64,000 nucleotides of DNA from Nereocystis luetkeana. Its lineage: Eukaryota; Sar; Phaeophyceae; Laminariales; Laminariaceae. The notes below the pieces were generated by a model. It saw only the letters and a list, made by a program, of their open reading frames with translations. It was not told the origin of the DNA and made no database searches. This document shows positions 1 to 13,144 of this stretch, in pieces; within the stretch, counting starts at the first letter, position 1, and every line of letters begins with the position of its first letter. Location: contig JARUPZ010000011.1 in NCBI GenBank assembly GCA_031213475.1, positions 6,312,513-6,376,512 on the forward strand. The letters are read 5' to 3'. The position numbers and the translations under genes are program-made.

Positions 1-538
1 CCCAGGCAGTGAGTCCGATTTGACCAGATTGATGTACTGTACTATCTGCACGAGTCAGCATTATTACCGGAAAAGTTGGCGGCCGTCGTGGATTTTCCGG
101 CGGAGACACAATATCAACTTGTCGATGTAGTCGAAAAAAATCTCGAGTTAAAAAAACTTGCCACACAGGTGACGACGTGACAGAGCTTTCCAGCTCTCGG
201 TGCAAACGCTTACACTGCAACTCCTAATACAAGCGGTTTCACGTGAAGGGGTAAAACCGAACGTTTATCATTCCCCGAAGGAAAGTTCTGTCCCGGCTGC
301 GGCTGAACGTATTAGCATTTTCCGAGCACGATAACAAACATGAAAAAACACACGAACTACTCTTGTTGGATCCCCACGTAGCTCACGGCGAATAAAAATG
401 TGTGCCGGGTCGTGAGCAGTACTCTTGAACATAACATAACACGCTTGGACGCACCAGAACATTTTCCATATACGTTAGAACACCGAACGAAAGGTTGGGC
501 CTTCAAGACACAAACGTCGACCGCTTAGGGCCGCTCAC
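1..538. other. Putative subtilase intron, left edge
   Basis: Below the CGCAAG|GTGAGC donor at 538/539 I see no exon on the minus strand down to base 1 and no repeat of note. The His-motif exon expected next must lie outside the window. Confidence 0.4.
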
Positions 539-832
539 CTTGCGCCGGTCGGGAAAAATAGGGAAGTCTCCACCCGAAAATATCGAAACCGAGCCAGCTA
601 AGCTGGACGAATACGTTGAGGAGGAAGGATAAGAGGTTGCAGAGAAGGTCGTCGATGAAATTGACGGGGTAGGGGACATCGTCCCCGAGGTGGCCGACGT
701 TGCCAATGAAGGGGACGGGGTAGGCGCACGTGTCGTGAAGCCGATCTCCTCGAACAGATGCCCATGGGGCACTTTTTCCCCATCATCGTCAACGAAGAAG
801 CACGACGTCTCGTCCACTCCACTGTCGATGAT
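539..832 (-). CDS. Subtilase exon 3: catalytic Asp region
   Basis: 98 codons in phase 0 between a CCACCAG|ATC acceptor and a CGCAAG|GTGAGC donor. It begins IIDSGVDETSCFFVDDDG; the Asp in DSG is the expected catalytic residue of peptidase family S8, and the Cys-Phe-Phe/Asp-rich run after it is the TagB/TagC-like version. After HGHLFEEIG comes a Ser/Thr/Pro-rich stretch of about 50 residues, probably a surface insertion. The exon ends at PDRRK, a usual junction before the next conserved strand. Confidence 0.72.
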
Positions 833-3800
833 CTGGTGGCATGCAAGAATTTGGCCGTAACGGTCAGTACAAAGGCGACTACAAACTACTGTATTATAAT
901 CATACCATTGTTCGGTCGTTAGCTATTTAATGAGCTCTTGGCATGCTCTGTTGGGGCTATTCGCTGGAAGGTTGCTCCTTTTAAGTCTTCGCTCATAGGT
1001 TGTTAAGCGCGTTATGTTCGTGACGTACCTGGTAAGCTATGGAGAAGACATGTTGTCGCCCAACCTTATAGGTATTAACGTACCAGATATTTTCGTAGCT
1101 CAGCTTTCAAGATTTTCTCGTTCACAGTTCGCGCCGATCCCCAAACACTATTAACTGCTGTGAAAAAAACCTTATTCGTTCGTGTACTCGTAGATGCTGC
1201 ATCGAAGCAGGTACTCTTCACTTGACATATTGACCATTCCACCGTAGTGAGCTTCCCGGAAAATGTTCGAGGACCAATGAATGCCACAAGCTTTTACAAA
1301 GTACTAGGAACACATGTTTCGGCATTGTTTAACTTCCTATTACAGGCCAGGAAAAGCAAATGTGGCCTGTAAGGTCAAACTTTCCAACAAATACCCTCGA
1401 AGCGGCGTAGCCGCGTTTCTGGCTCGTGTCTGGGCGTTTTGTCTCCTGGTTGGAGCCGAGGTCGTGGCCAAGGTCAAGGTCAGGGCTGGGGTCAGGGTGA
1501 GGATGATGGTCATGGTCAGGGACAAGGTCAGGGTCCGGGTCCGGGTCAGATTCCGAGTCCGAGTCAGGGCCGGGGTCATTGTAAGGATCAGGGTGAGGGC
1601 AGTGTCAAGGTCATGGTCAGGGCCATCGTCAGGGTGAGGTTCAGGAACATCGTGAGGGTCATGGTCAGGGCCAGGGTCAGGGTCAGGGTGAGGGCCAGGA
1701 TCGAGGCCAGGGTTTCAGTTTGGTGTTGGGCGGGTCTACATCCTGCCGTGTGTGCCTCTTCAAGAAGCCCGTAAAACGGTGAACAACCTCGTCCCCGGAA
1801 GATATCCCGTATGGCGTTGTAACGAGGCCTGACTACTGTACTATTGTACGTACAACGAGTGGCCATGCTTCGTGGTCTACACCCTCTTCTTGCTTCACCC
1901 ACTTAGCTCCGGTCTCATCTAGGATGGAGGCCCCACACACCTCTACACGCCGAAAAGAGGGGTCTGGTGGCAAATACAAAGTCCCGAGTGCCGTATGTTC
2001 CGCCTACAGTAAGCCGCGGCGTGCTGCAAGGAGCCCTCCACCGTGTTAAGGTTTGTTCGGTGTGCACGCACGAAGACAAAACACGCTGCGTCGAAATCCT
2101 GCGGGAAAAAATGCTAAGAGTCACATATGTGCATACCGGACATTTTCCAACAACATGTTGCGAGGGTTGTTGACCGTATAACAACCTTGATTTTTTGTTT
2201 CTGTTCCATGGGTGTTTGCGGACGTCGTATCTATATATCGTATGCGTCAATACCCCGTTGGCTTCCACGGGACGGGAAGGGGCATGGCATTGGCAGCTCC
2301 ACAGATGCGCACCTGGATGATTTCACCGGTGCCGTCCAAGCCCGCGGCTGTCAGCGGGGCCGCCGTCAGCGTGGCACTCTGGATTATCGTCCGGGCGGCT
2401 GCGTTCAAAAGACCCGCCGCGTGCCTAGGCGAGACCCTCAAAACTTCCAGCTTGCTTGACAAGAACGAGACAAGGCCCATAAAGCACGCTACTCGCAACT
2501 CAGTCGCCTCTTCGTTGCTGGCCATCGCTCCTCCCCCGTCGTACAAGAGGTGGTCCAGGCCTAATCGATGCAGCGGAAATGACGATTCGAGCCAAAATCA
2601 CGAACTGTCAATAGTACTATCGCGGTTGTGCGCATCGGTGGCTAACGGGCACTTGGCCAGAAATAAAATAGTGTACGTGGTCCCAGGCGGTACGCGTCCC
2701 CTCCCCCCCCCCCATCGGGATCTATCGCTTGTGGTTTCAGCCCGTTCGTGCTCTCCCAAGATAAAAGGGGCAAACAGTATCGGTAGATATTGCCACACTG
2801 CCCAGTACAATAAATTGTTCCTTGCAGTATCGGTTACCAGGCACACGACGAGTAAGACATAGAAATAATGGGATAGAGCACGACCCTTGACGTTCCGCTC
2901 TCTCTCAGCGGTTTGGAAGTCGATTACATACGGATCTCTGAGGCGAAATCGACCTAACGTGAGACGAGGTCCACCTCTCGGTGCGCTGTTTGCCAGAGTT
3001 TCCTCCTCTTGTTCGCCCCGCCCGACTCTGCCACTGGGGGCCTCGTCCGGTCCGAATCGAGTCCCGGCGGCAAGACTTAGTGCTAGAATCGCGTTTTATG
3101 CAACATGCAGGCAACTTCAATATCGACTGTCTACTCGTGCATACATCAAGTCATATGCCTGTGGTACGATACATTGATTGCCGAGTGGTTCAATGCCCGA
3201 CCTGTTCACTCCCAAACAAGTGTTTGAAAGGTTCGGATCCAGTAGAGTTATTTCTTCTAATGTGCGTGTGTTTTTTATGCTCTGTAGTCGGTATGCATGA
3301 TGCTGTTGTTTGTAGACAGCATCATCATCTATTATTGCATCCCAGATAATATAATTCACATCGCCATGTCTTTGCTATGCTGCTGCCGTTTGTCCTTGAT
3401 AACAACGTTATATTATCACATACCAGGTACCTCGTAAAACACAAACCGTTTCGTAGGTACCGTATTATTGCCTTCCGTCTAGTCTTCTGATGATGTCCTG
3501 ACGTTGGTCCATACATAAAAAAACAACGATTAAAAATCGTAGCAGCAAAGAGTAACCCTGTCCTCGCGATTTGACCAGAACTCTGAGCGTTTATTATTTA
3601 CTTCATTATACTTTCAGTATTTTCCTTCTTTTCTTGCTCTTCCTTCGTTTTTTCTCTGTGTTTCGTTTGTTAGCCTTTTCCGTGGTTTCCTGTTTTCTTT
3701 GTCCATGCCCTTTTCCAGATGTACGTGCAATACCACGGATATGTTCTTGTGTTATTTGGTCGCAAGAGATACGGGGTGGCATGCCACAACCCGTTAGAGC

Positions 3801-6800
3801 CGTTTGCCATACATACTGGTACCGTGACTGCCGTGCACACTATTTCGGACTAGATTGTCCTCTCCCGTCGAGATGCATTTTGGCTACAGCCTGGTTTGTG
3901 ACTACAGGCAGGACTTCAGGGATATGAGCTATGAAATATCGTGAGAACACCATCACCATCAGGTGTACGAACTTACAAGTTATCCTAACAGTAGGAATGT
4001 CGTTGTTGTTGTACGCAGAGGTGCCAGTAGGGAACAACGGCGCCTTGAGGTAGGCCCAAAAGGGGAGACGGCCGCATAACCAGACGAGAGAGAGATGTTG
4101 ATGGGAATATTCGAAACTTTCGAGTCGATCTTTCGCGTACTTCGAGTCTAACTCTGTGTACTAGTGATACATGCTCCTATCTATTTTCACATTGTTTATG
4201 GTGGAGAAGTGTGAGCCGGATGGAACCAGCAATTATTGTCGCTGGTTCAATGAGTATGATTCCAGCTTTTTCTTTCTCTCTGTTTAAATATTAGTTATTC
4301 CCGGTGTACTCGTTGGCACTAGTGTTGGATGTGTGGTCTCAACTTGCCGACATCTCCAATAATTACGGGCATGCGCAAAAATAACGTTGTGAATCTGATT
4401 TCAGTGTTTCTTTCTCTTCCCTCAAACACGATACATATTTTAGTGTACCACTTGGCGGTACTGTCACATTTGCCGCCTCGATTTCCCCATATCCTCGGTC
4501 AGTACGGGCATGCGCGGAGATCAGGCGGACTTTAGCCCGCCGAGGTGAAGACCCTTTTGTAGCTCTGCAGCACAATTATGTGCGCGAACCTCACAAGACT
4601 CATTTATCGCTTGCTATCGTGTTATTGATGGTACCATTTTTAGCGTGTCATGCAACAAGTGGGGTAGGAAGTCGGTGGACGAACCCAGATAGCATGCTTT
4701 CTGTTCTAGGGTCGATATCAACGCCACATTGTTCTTTGATGAATCTCCAACACTTCAGAATTCCTGCAGAAAACCGAACAGGTTCGAATCTAGAGGGGGA
4801 GAGGCCCAATAATTATTACACGTAGCTCGTATATATATATTAATATTGAACCCAACCCCGAACCGCTACTGTACGTAGCAGCGGAGTTCGCGGAAACGTT
4901 TGGCGAGGTAGCCCTTTGGGTGGCAACCGGGCTTGCAGGCAGGAAGTGACTGTGTCTTGGGGAGCGATTCTGCCAGCAAATTGTTCGGCACCGACGCCCA
5001 GCACGACACGATTATCAGCTAATAATATCAGCCTGGGAGTGTGTTTCGCTTGGTTACCCCGGTGGGTGGCCTTTGTTATCTCGACGCAAGAGAGCGCATA
5101 CACCCACCGCGCTTCTCACGATCGGCCATGGGCTGCGAACGATCTCGAGAACGACCCCGGTCACTAATGTGCGCTTGCGGGTGGTGGCATGGCCGACGCG
5201 GTGCGGCTGCTCGACCAAAACCCCTGATCAACGTAACGTCGCTTTTGGGTTCGAGGTTTGCATAAGTATGTAACAAGTTGAATGCATTACAATCAAGGGC
5301 TTCATGTTTCTGCTTTTACCGAATACAACTCACGAAAACAAAAAAAAAAGTTCGGCAAGGGCTGAAACTATTCATAGTTGTGGTGATAAGATCCACCCTC
5401 GCTGCCCCACAGTAAAACCGCTGCTTAGAGGTTGTTGCCCATCAAACGGTATGCCAGGAGTGTTTGGTACCGTGTTTCGGTTCAGGAGAAATCCGTCATA
5501 AGAAGCACCTTATATCGGCAGCGCTCATTTGTCCAAAACACGCGTGTGTCGGGGTGTGACTGAACAAACGCCAGGGTATGCCAGTTTCTAACCTCTCGGA
5601 TGGGTTGTAAACGCTGAATGGCGCTAGTGTATCGTTGTATGGGGTGAAAAACACAGATCGGCCCACCAACAAAGCACAGTTCGTCAATGTTCTGACTTAC
5701 ACGGAGTCAAAACCACACCCGTGCGTGGCACGGAGCCACAGCGTACCAGGTACGATTCAACTATCATTTCAATGTTGGCGGGTGAGAACACTCCATGTTG
5801 TTGGGTAATCCCTTTTGGCTTTATTCAGCCCCCGGTGGAGGTGGGCCCACCCTGTGGCCCTGTAAACCCACAAACCCACGGAATATCGGAGGCTCCGACA
5901 TGCGGCAAGTATTGACATACTGTACATAAATGTGATCTCTCCCTTTCATCACATTTACATATTATTACACCATTAACAGCTTCTACCGCCGTACAAACAT
6001 GCGATCTATCTTCTGTATCATATTGACATGATGGTACTGGCGCCTATAAGATCAAAAGATACAACCCAGACGGTCCGATAGCCGAAGATGTTCGGTGGCG
6101 CCATGGAGACATGGCCACGGGGCATGCACGCCAGGATCACAAAAGCAAAGGGCTCCGACAACCTGCAGATGACCTAACGATACTGTTTGTTCTGAGGCGT
6201 GCTGACCCCCGAGATTTATGTGTTGGTTGTTTGCTGCGAAGGCATGAGTGTCGAGGCTCTGTCTCTTGGAAGATAGACGGCAGAGGTGGAACCGACGTGT
6301 CTGTGCGAAGATCACGTGTGAAGAAGCGATGAAATGGTTTGAAAAGGGCGCTTATGTGGCCAAACGAAACCAAGAAGAGGGTTCGAGGTGGGGGATGCCT
6401 CACCTCATCGTCACCGAATAGTGCCGAGCTACGGGCAGGTGCACTCCACGGCAGCCCGTTCTGTTCCCTGCAACGTTGAATGTAACGCCGTCGCGATGTT
6501 CCCTATATCGTTATCGGATACCATGGTACCTGGTATACATTGCGGAAAGCTGGTTCCCCTGTACAACGATCAACTCCCCTACAGGCACGTTGGTTATTAC
6601 ACAGTATGCCGGCTAAAAAGAACAAACTCGAGAATCATAGAATATTGCACTTATCCGCATCTAACAGACAAATCGGAAAAATGGGAACGAAGCCTAAATC
6701 TAGCAAACTTCTCAGTATAGTCGTGCGACGTAACTGCACACCATCACAAAGAAGGATAACAACCTCGATATTTCCGTATACTGTTGCTACATGGGACGTA

Positions 6801-9800
6801 TGATGTTGCCTTGTTTATTGCTAAAGTTGACGGGGTTCGCGTCGATGGCCGTATCGATCGGTCTTTTGCACGCCAGAACACACACGGTGAACCGACGAAT
6901 CATCGAAACCCAATGTTCATTGGGCAGAGAGAGACGTCCAAAACCGCTGCAACACCCGCAAGAAATGCCCCAGGCCGCGCATCATAACACGGTGAAAACC
7001 ATCGCACGAGATGATATCCCGGTGTGACATGGTTTGTTCGGTCATATCCCGGTGCAGGGATGTTTTCGCCGTTGAGTTCTCCAGTTAGTTGTAGGTAATT
7101 CTTGTGCAGGGTTTCCACTGTACCGGAAAAGGGCGTCAAACGCCCCTGGTATGCCGTTATTTGGCTAGACCGACCATTTACAGGTCTCCAGAGCACATAC
7201 AGTAGACGGGCGCGACCCCCGCTCCACAGACAACTGTGGGCGTAAAGCACCCCTCGTAACGCGAAGTCATTCAACAGTGAAGCACACCCCGCACGGTGTT
7301 CGGCACGCCGAATGGCGTGCTACATTGTTCAACGTCCCCACAGAAGTGTGTTTGTCCCCACGGCTTGCGCGAGTTGGGGCTCGGCCACCTGAGTACCTTT
7401 ACCAGTCCTTGGGACCCAGTCAGCTACTCGCCAGTACAAGTCAATTTGGAGGACCCAGTCTGATATATATGGTATTACAGGTGCAAGTAAGCAGTGCACT
7501 ACAGTATGCATATACAAGTATCTGGAGGCGGGTGACTTCTCAACTGGGGTTAACGATTTCCGTTACCCATGAATTTTCGTCACGAAAAACCGCTTCACGG
7601 CAGCATCCACGATACGGTGGTGGCCCTGCCTTTTTTTGCAGCGCAAGGGCTACCGGAACAGGGAGCGATGAAGATAGAAAGTGACAGCTCTTACTTGCAA
7701 GGGGACGGAGACCTCCGCTCTTGCTATCACGGACTACTATACCATGATGTAGGGGGCAGAGGCGATAGGTGCCTATAAAATTAAAATTTACGGCCCAAGC
7801 AATATTCGACGGCGTGAACAGCATATATTCGGCGGTGTTGCCGCTCGTTTTCAAGCCCAGCGGGTTGGGGGACACTGGATGACGGAGACAACAGCGGGAG
7901 AGAGACCCCTCTAGGCCAGAAGGCAGAGACCTGCTCGTGCTGTAGCTCTACAGCATACGTTTCACAAATATTGACACACCCAGGACCTTCAATTCTGCAG
8001 CTAGTTTCAGGTTTTGTCTTCCTCATATACGAACTGTATTTCCTGCATGGGGCCAAATAAAAACCGTAGTACGCGCGATCGAAGTAGCTCACACAGCTTG
8101 CAAATATGAGCTTCGATCAAAGGCTTGATCTCACACACAGCTGTTGTTCGAGTTTCTAAATATTTTACCACGGCTGCGCAACAGATGACGAGGAGAAAAA
8201 AAATATCAGTTCGCCACGCCTACAGCACGCGCACATAATGTGCCTTCGTCCTTGGCAGCGAAGAGACGTCACTCTGGATTCGAAGCTCACTGCAGTCGTA
8301 ATGATTACCCTGGGCTGTTTTTTATTCATTTATGTATCCTCCGGCGGATTGGTAACAATGCGACTTAAGCTCTCGGCTGGGTAATCGATCGATCGTTTAC
8401 GCCTATAGCCCAGTAGGTAACACCTTGGCATTTGACGTCGTCCGGGTCACGGGTTCGGACCTCACTCCGAACGTTTCTTTTACAGAAGCGCTTGCGCGTG
8501 TACACCTAAAAACCACATCTCCCTGGTTCCCCAGGTAATGAAACGAAGCCGGTAGGCCAGCGCACGGACATATACGGTCCCGACGCCCCAAATATCCCGC
8601 CGTAGGTCAGCGTACGGATGTATACGGTTCCGACGCCCCCCAAATCCCGCCTTTTAGAGGGGGGGAGAGTGTTATAAGGATTACCCTTGGCTGGATAATC
8701 GGTCGATCGATTACCCCTATAGCCCAGTAGGTATCACCTTCACATCACTCCATTGTGTGGTTGACATCGCTAAGCATACCTCGAGGCTACACTCGTCAAT
8801 GGTTTTTTGGGAATGGCGCCCAACCCCGTGAGAATCGTTTCTTCGGTCATTTTTCCGATTTGTCGTGAGAAAACGAGCGAGCCTCAAATTCTGATGGCGT
8901 GTATATATACACATGGTGACGCTGTACCTCTGTATACAGTGCAAGACACGGAACGAGAACACGAGCAAGAGTAAAGGCAGGCTGCGATTTGCAGGACACT
9001 ACTACTGTAAGATACTATGGAGTCGATACATTACTGGAGTTAGCGTAAAGCGCATCCGTTCCCGAATAAGCCTGGAAAATAATCCTATTTCCCAGTAGTA
9101 GTGATGAGGATTACCCTTGCCTGGGTAGTCGATCTACCTTTCACCCATATAGGTCAGAAAGTAACACCTTCACATTTATTTGATGCCGTTGAGGACACGG
9201 GTTAAAATCTAGCTACGAACGTTTCTTTGATATTGACGCTTGAGCGCGCGTGCCTAAAAACATATCTCCCTTGTTCCCCAGGTGGTGGAACGAAGCGGGT
9301 GGGTCAGCGTACAGCCGTATACGGTACCGACGCCCCAAATATCCCGCCATTTAGGGGGGGGGGGGGGGGGGTGATACTGATTACCCTGGGCTGGGTAATA
9401 AATCGATCGTTCACCTCTATAGCTCAACAAGTAAAAAGGACCTTCACACAGTCCTGTAGGTGTCCTGTGTCCTGCACATACTCAATCAAAATGTAGTACG
9501 TACGTACGTACGCGCGCAGACGCACGTATTCGAATGTTCTCTTATAACCTCGCACGGCAACAGAAAAATACAGGGTAGTGCCGGGTGTAAATACGTCCAT
9601 GCCTCGAATAACGCAAAATCACTTGACGTTTCATGTCTTTGTTAGGCGTCAGCGAATGACATTCGTAACATTTCGTCGCTACGTTAACTACTGTCTGTTT
9701 CTTTTTGTAACAGAGTGTTAATGGTATTAATAGCGTGTTATGATATTGACTTGCGATCGCGTAATATTATGCTAGAGTGTTGCCTTGATTCATTATTGAC

Positions 9801-12800
9801 CGCAGTAAATGTTTTTCAGTACCAGTGTATGCAGGCCATAGCGAGTAACACTAGAATAGTGTGTTGGCGAAATTTCTGGTGGTTACCGTAACACACCTTG
9901 AAGGGATAACGTATATGGTCAATCAAACGTTAACATTGTGTTGCCAAGTTATCGACATAATAAGCCCGTAGCGAGTAACGTTATAATATTGTGTCAGCGG
10001 AGTTTTTCCTTTCTGCCGTAACACAATCTAGACGGATAACGTACAGGAACTTTTGAATGCTTACATAACACTATGTTAGTGTGTTAGTGGGATTACTAGT
10101 GGCTCTTGTAACACACGTTCAAGGGAAAACGTATATGGCCAGCCTAACGTTCGCATTATTATGTTGTTACGGTATCAGCCGCAGCTGCAGTCCGTGTTGA
10201 TCGACGTTATGTTAGGGTGTCAATGAAGGTCTTGCTACCATAACACACGTCGAACGGATACCCTACATGCTCGATAAAACACTAACAGTATGTTAGTGCG
10301 CTAGCCCGTATCCAATTTATATAAGAGCACAAGCTAGCCGATAACGTACACCCCCAATCTAACGTCAACAAAATGTCACCTGGTACGCCACGTTGGGTAT
10401 TAATAGATTGATATCTGTAAGATAATGTTAGGTGTTAGTGTTAACCAACACATGCAAACATTATGTTAGGGTGTTATGTGTAGCGCTCCTCTTGAGGATA
10501 ACACGGTGTTAGTGTGATACCAGGTATGTCTAACGCTGCGTAGTCGGTAACGCTATGTTATCATTTTAGTAAATATGCGAATATCGATCTGGGCAGGTTA
10601 GGGTGAACAATTACGAGTATAATATTTCTGCACCAGGGCTGGACGAGAACGCGTAGAAACATAAGGTTAAGGCACGTACATATTCTTGGGTTTCAAGTTC
10701 ACATGCGTGCTACGGCGTTAGCGTGATCGCTCCTCGAGACACTATGTTGGCACGCGGCGGTGACCCTGGGTGGGGCCCCATAACGTAGAAAAGCGTTATG
10801 ATAGGAATGCTACGGTATCTGGGGTGTGGATATAGTGGACCACCAACACCATTTCATTTGGCCCGGGTTGATCATATTAGTACTACTAATAGAGCGAGCC
10901 ATCTTTTCTTGGTTTTCCCGAGGAGAAAAAAAGCTTCATCGAGAATTGTGCAAGCGCAGGGTGATTTGGTTGTAGTGTGTCATTCGACCTTTTTTTCGAC
11001 CACGTTTGTCTACCGCGCTCAACGCACGCGACACCAATGCTAGTCCCGGCAGGCTCTATGCAAGCAAACAATCTAACGAAACCTCCTTGTGTTGGGGTGG
11101 TTGTAAGACGTTCAGAGTTGGTCGAGCTAGGTGGGGCACCGTTTGTTTCCAGAGGCGCATGGCTGGACGATGGTACCAAAATCAGGGTTTTTCGCGGGTC
11201 GTGTCAACTCTCACGGGTCGGGTCGCATCGGGTCAGCTGAGGCATGTTGAGTTGACCCGACCGCACCCGTGAGATTGTGAAACCATCTTGAGCCGACCCG
11301 ACCCGATCCGACCCGACCCGTGAGATTTGAAAATATCCGGACCCGACCCGACCCGACCCGCGAGATTTCAAAACCTCCTGACCCGGCCCGACCCGACCCA
11401 CCACCTTTCGATTGACCCGTGAGACACGAGTTTCATGCGGGTCGGGTCACCTTGACCCGCGAGACCATTTATCTTGACCCGAAGGTTCGACCCACGAATC
11501 TGGCCCGTGGATCATCACTTCAAAAACGATTTAATGTTCATTTTAGTGCCCCGCAGCGATATGTGACCTGGATTTAGAGGGTATAGATGGATGCGGGCAT
11601 GCGTAAATGAATTTGGCGGTTTGTTAGTGCTTAAATATGATGCCATAAGAGTATTATTGAGTATTAGTGCGAGAGAAGCCTCTGGGTAAGAGAGCGGGAA
11701 GTCATTGAAGTGTCGGATCCACGAGCCGAATGCGCGGGTCCGACCTGCCGGTCAGTAGAAAACAACTCGCGGGTCATGCGGGCCCGACCCGCGAGCGACT
11801 CGCTTCTCGCGGGTCATTTCTTGACCCGGCCCGTGAGTTTTTTATCACCTCTTGACCCGACCCGAGCCGGCCCGCGAGATTTGAAAAAATGTTGACCCGA
11901 CCCGACCCGGCCCGTGAGATTTGGAAAACTCTTGACCCGACCTGACCGGACCCTCAAGATTTGAAAACCTCTTGACCCGACCCGACCCGTGACATTTTGA
12001 ATACTTCCTGACCAGACCCGACCCGACCCGACTCGTGTCATTTTGAATACCACATGACCCACGAAAAGCCCTGAAAAAAATAAACAGAACAGTGAAACAT
12101 CATGACGTTTTTTTTTTCAGTTTTACCAAACGAAACCTACCTCTCTACAAGTATTACAGTAGTAGTAGACAGAATGCGCCCGTCAACGGCAACGTTCGGA
12201 CCGTGTATCCCCAAGACATGGCGCAGGTGGTTTTGTCAGGGGCACCCGTGTACCAGACATAAGATGAGCTGTTGCCCTGTTGCGTAGGCGCAACATTTTT
12301 GTATAATAGTCATTTTTCGCTACAGCCGCCGATGGCCTGGTTGCGCGAAAAGCAATAAATAGGCGATTTTGGGCGCGCAACGTTTTGCAACTTTTTGGCC
12401 CGCAGGCCCAAAAAAACGATGAAGCACTGTTTTAGAAATTCGTCTGTGGCAGGAAAACAATTGGGCCCCCTTTTCGAATTCGCCGTTTTTTTATTTTTCA
12501 GCCGTTTTTCTATTCCGCCTGGAGTAGAACAGCAGATAATTGGGTTCTGCTCCTCCTGGTCCTGATGCACGCCTTTTCGAGGTTCGGGAGGCGTTTAAAC
12601 ACACTTTGTTACTTGTTTTTCGGGAATATATTTGCGCATAATAATAATAACATATCGCAAAATGTTCCCCTCCGGCCTCCGGGGGCCCTCCCGGGGGGGG
12701 CCTGCAGGGGTTTTGCAATCCGCGGGCACCCAGTACCGACTACAGGCGTGTTGCGCCGCGCACAACAGACACCAGACAATGAATTGTATCCCTGCCTCGT

Positions 12801-13108
12801 ACTGACGAGGGGATGGAGAAGCTCTCTGCTGTAGATGTCGAACAGCAGTAGGAGTTGCGGCACCTGGTACGAGGAGCTCTATTGGACGCATGTCAGGCAG
12901 GTTAAGGTGAAGATTTTTCGTCTTCAAAATATTATGCCGAACGAGTTGGGGAATCAAGAAACACACAACCATATCGCGTACGTCTATACTAAAGGTTCGA
13001 GGGCAAGACCGACAAGCCGAGCGTACAGCAACGCCGATCCTGGCCTTGTATGTCCTACGTCTGCTTCTACTGCTGCTGCTGCTGCTGCTGCTGTTGCTGC
13101 TGCTTCTT

Positions 13109-13144
<36 letters not shown>

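Noticed and set aside
1314..1902. Open frames over 100 codons on both strands
   Set aside because: They are translations of the GGTCAG-type array with no stop codon by repeat composition; sequence is VRVRV/LTLTL only.
2212..2862. 216-codon plus-strand frame
   Set aside because: Overlaps the subtilase exon 2 on minus, whose sequence matches the catalytic-domain entry; the plus peptide has no features.
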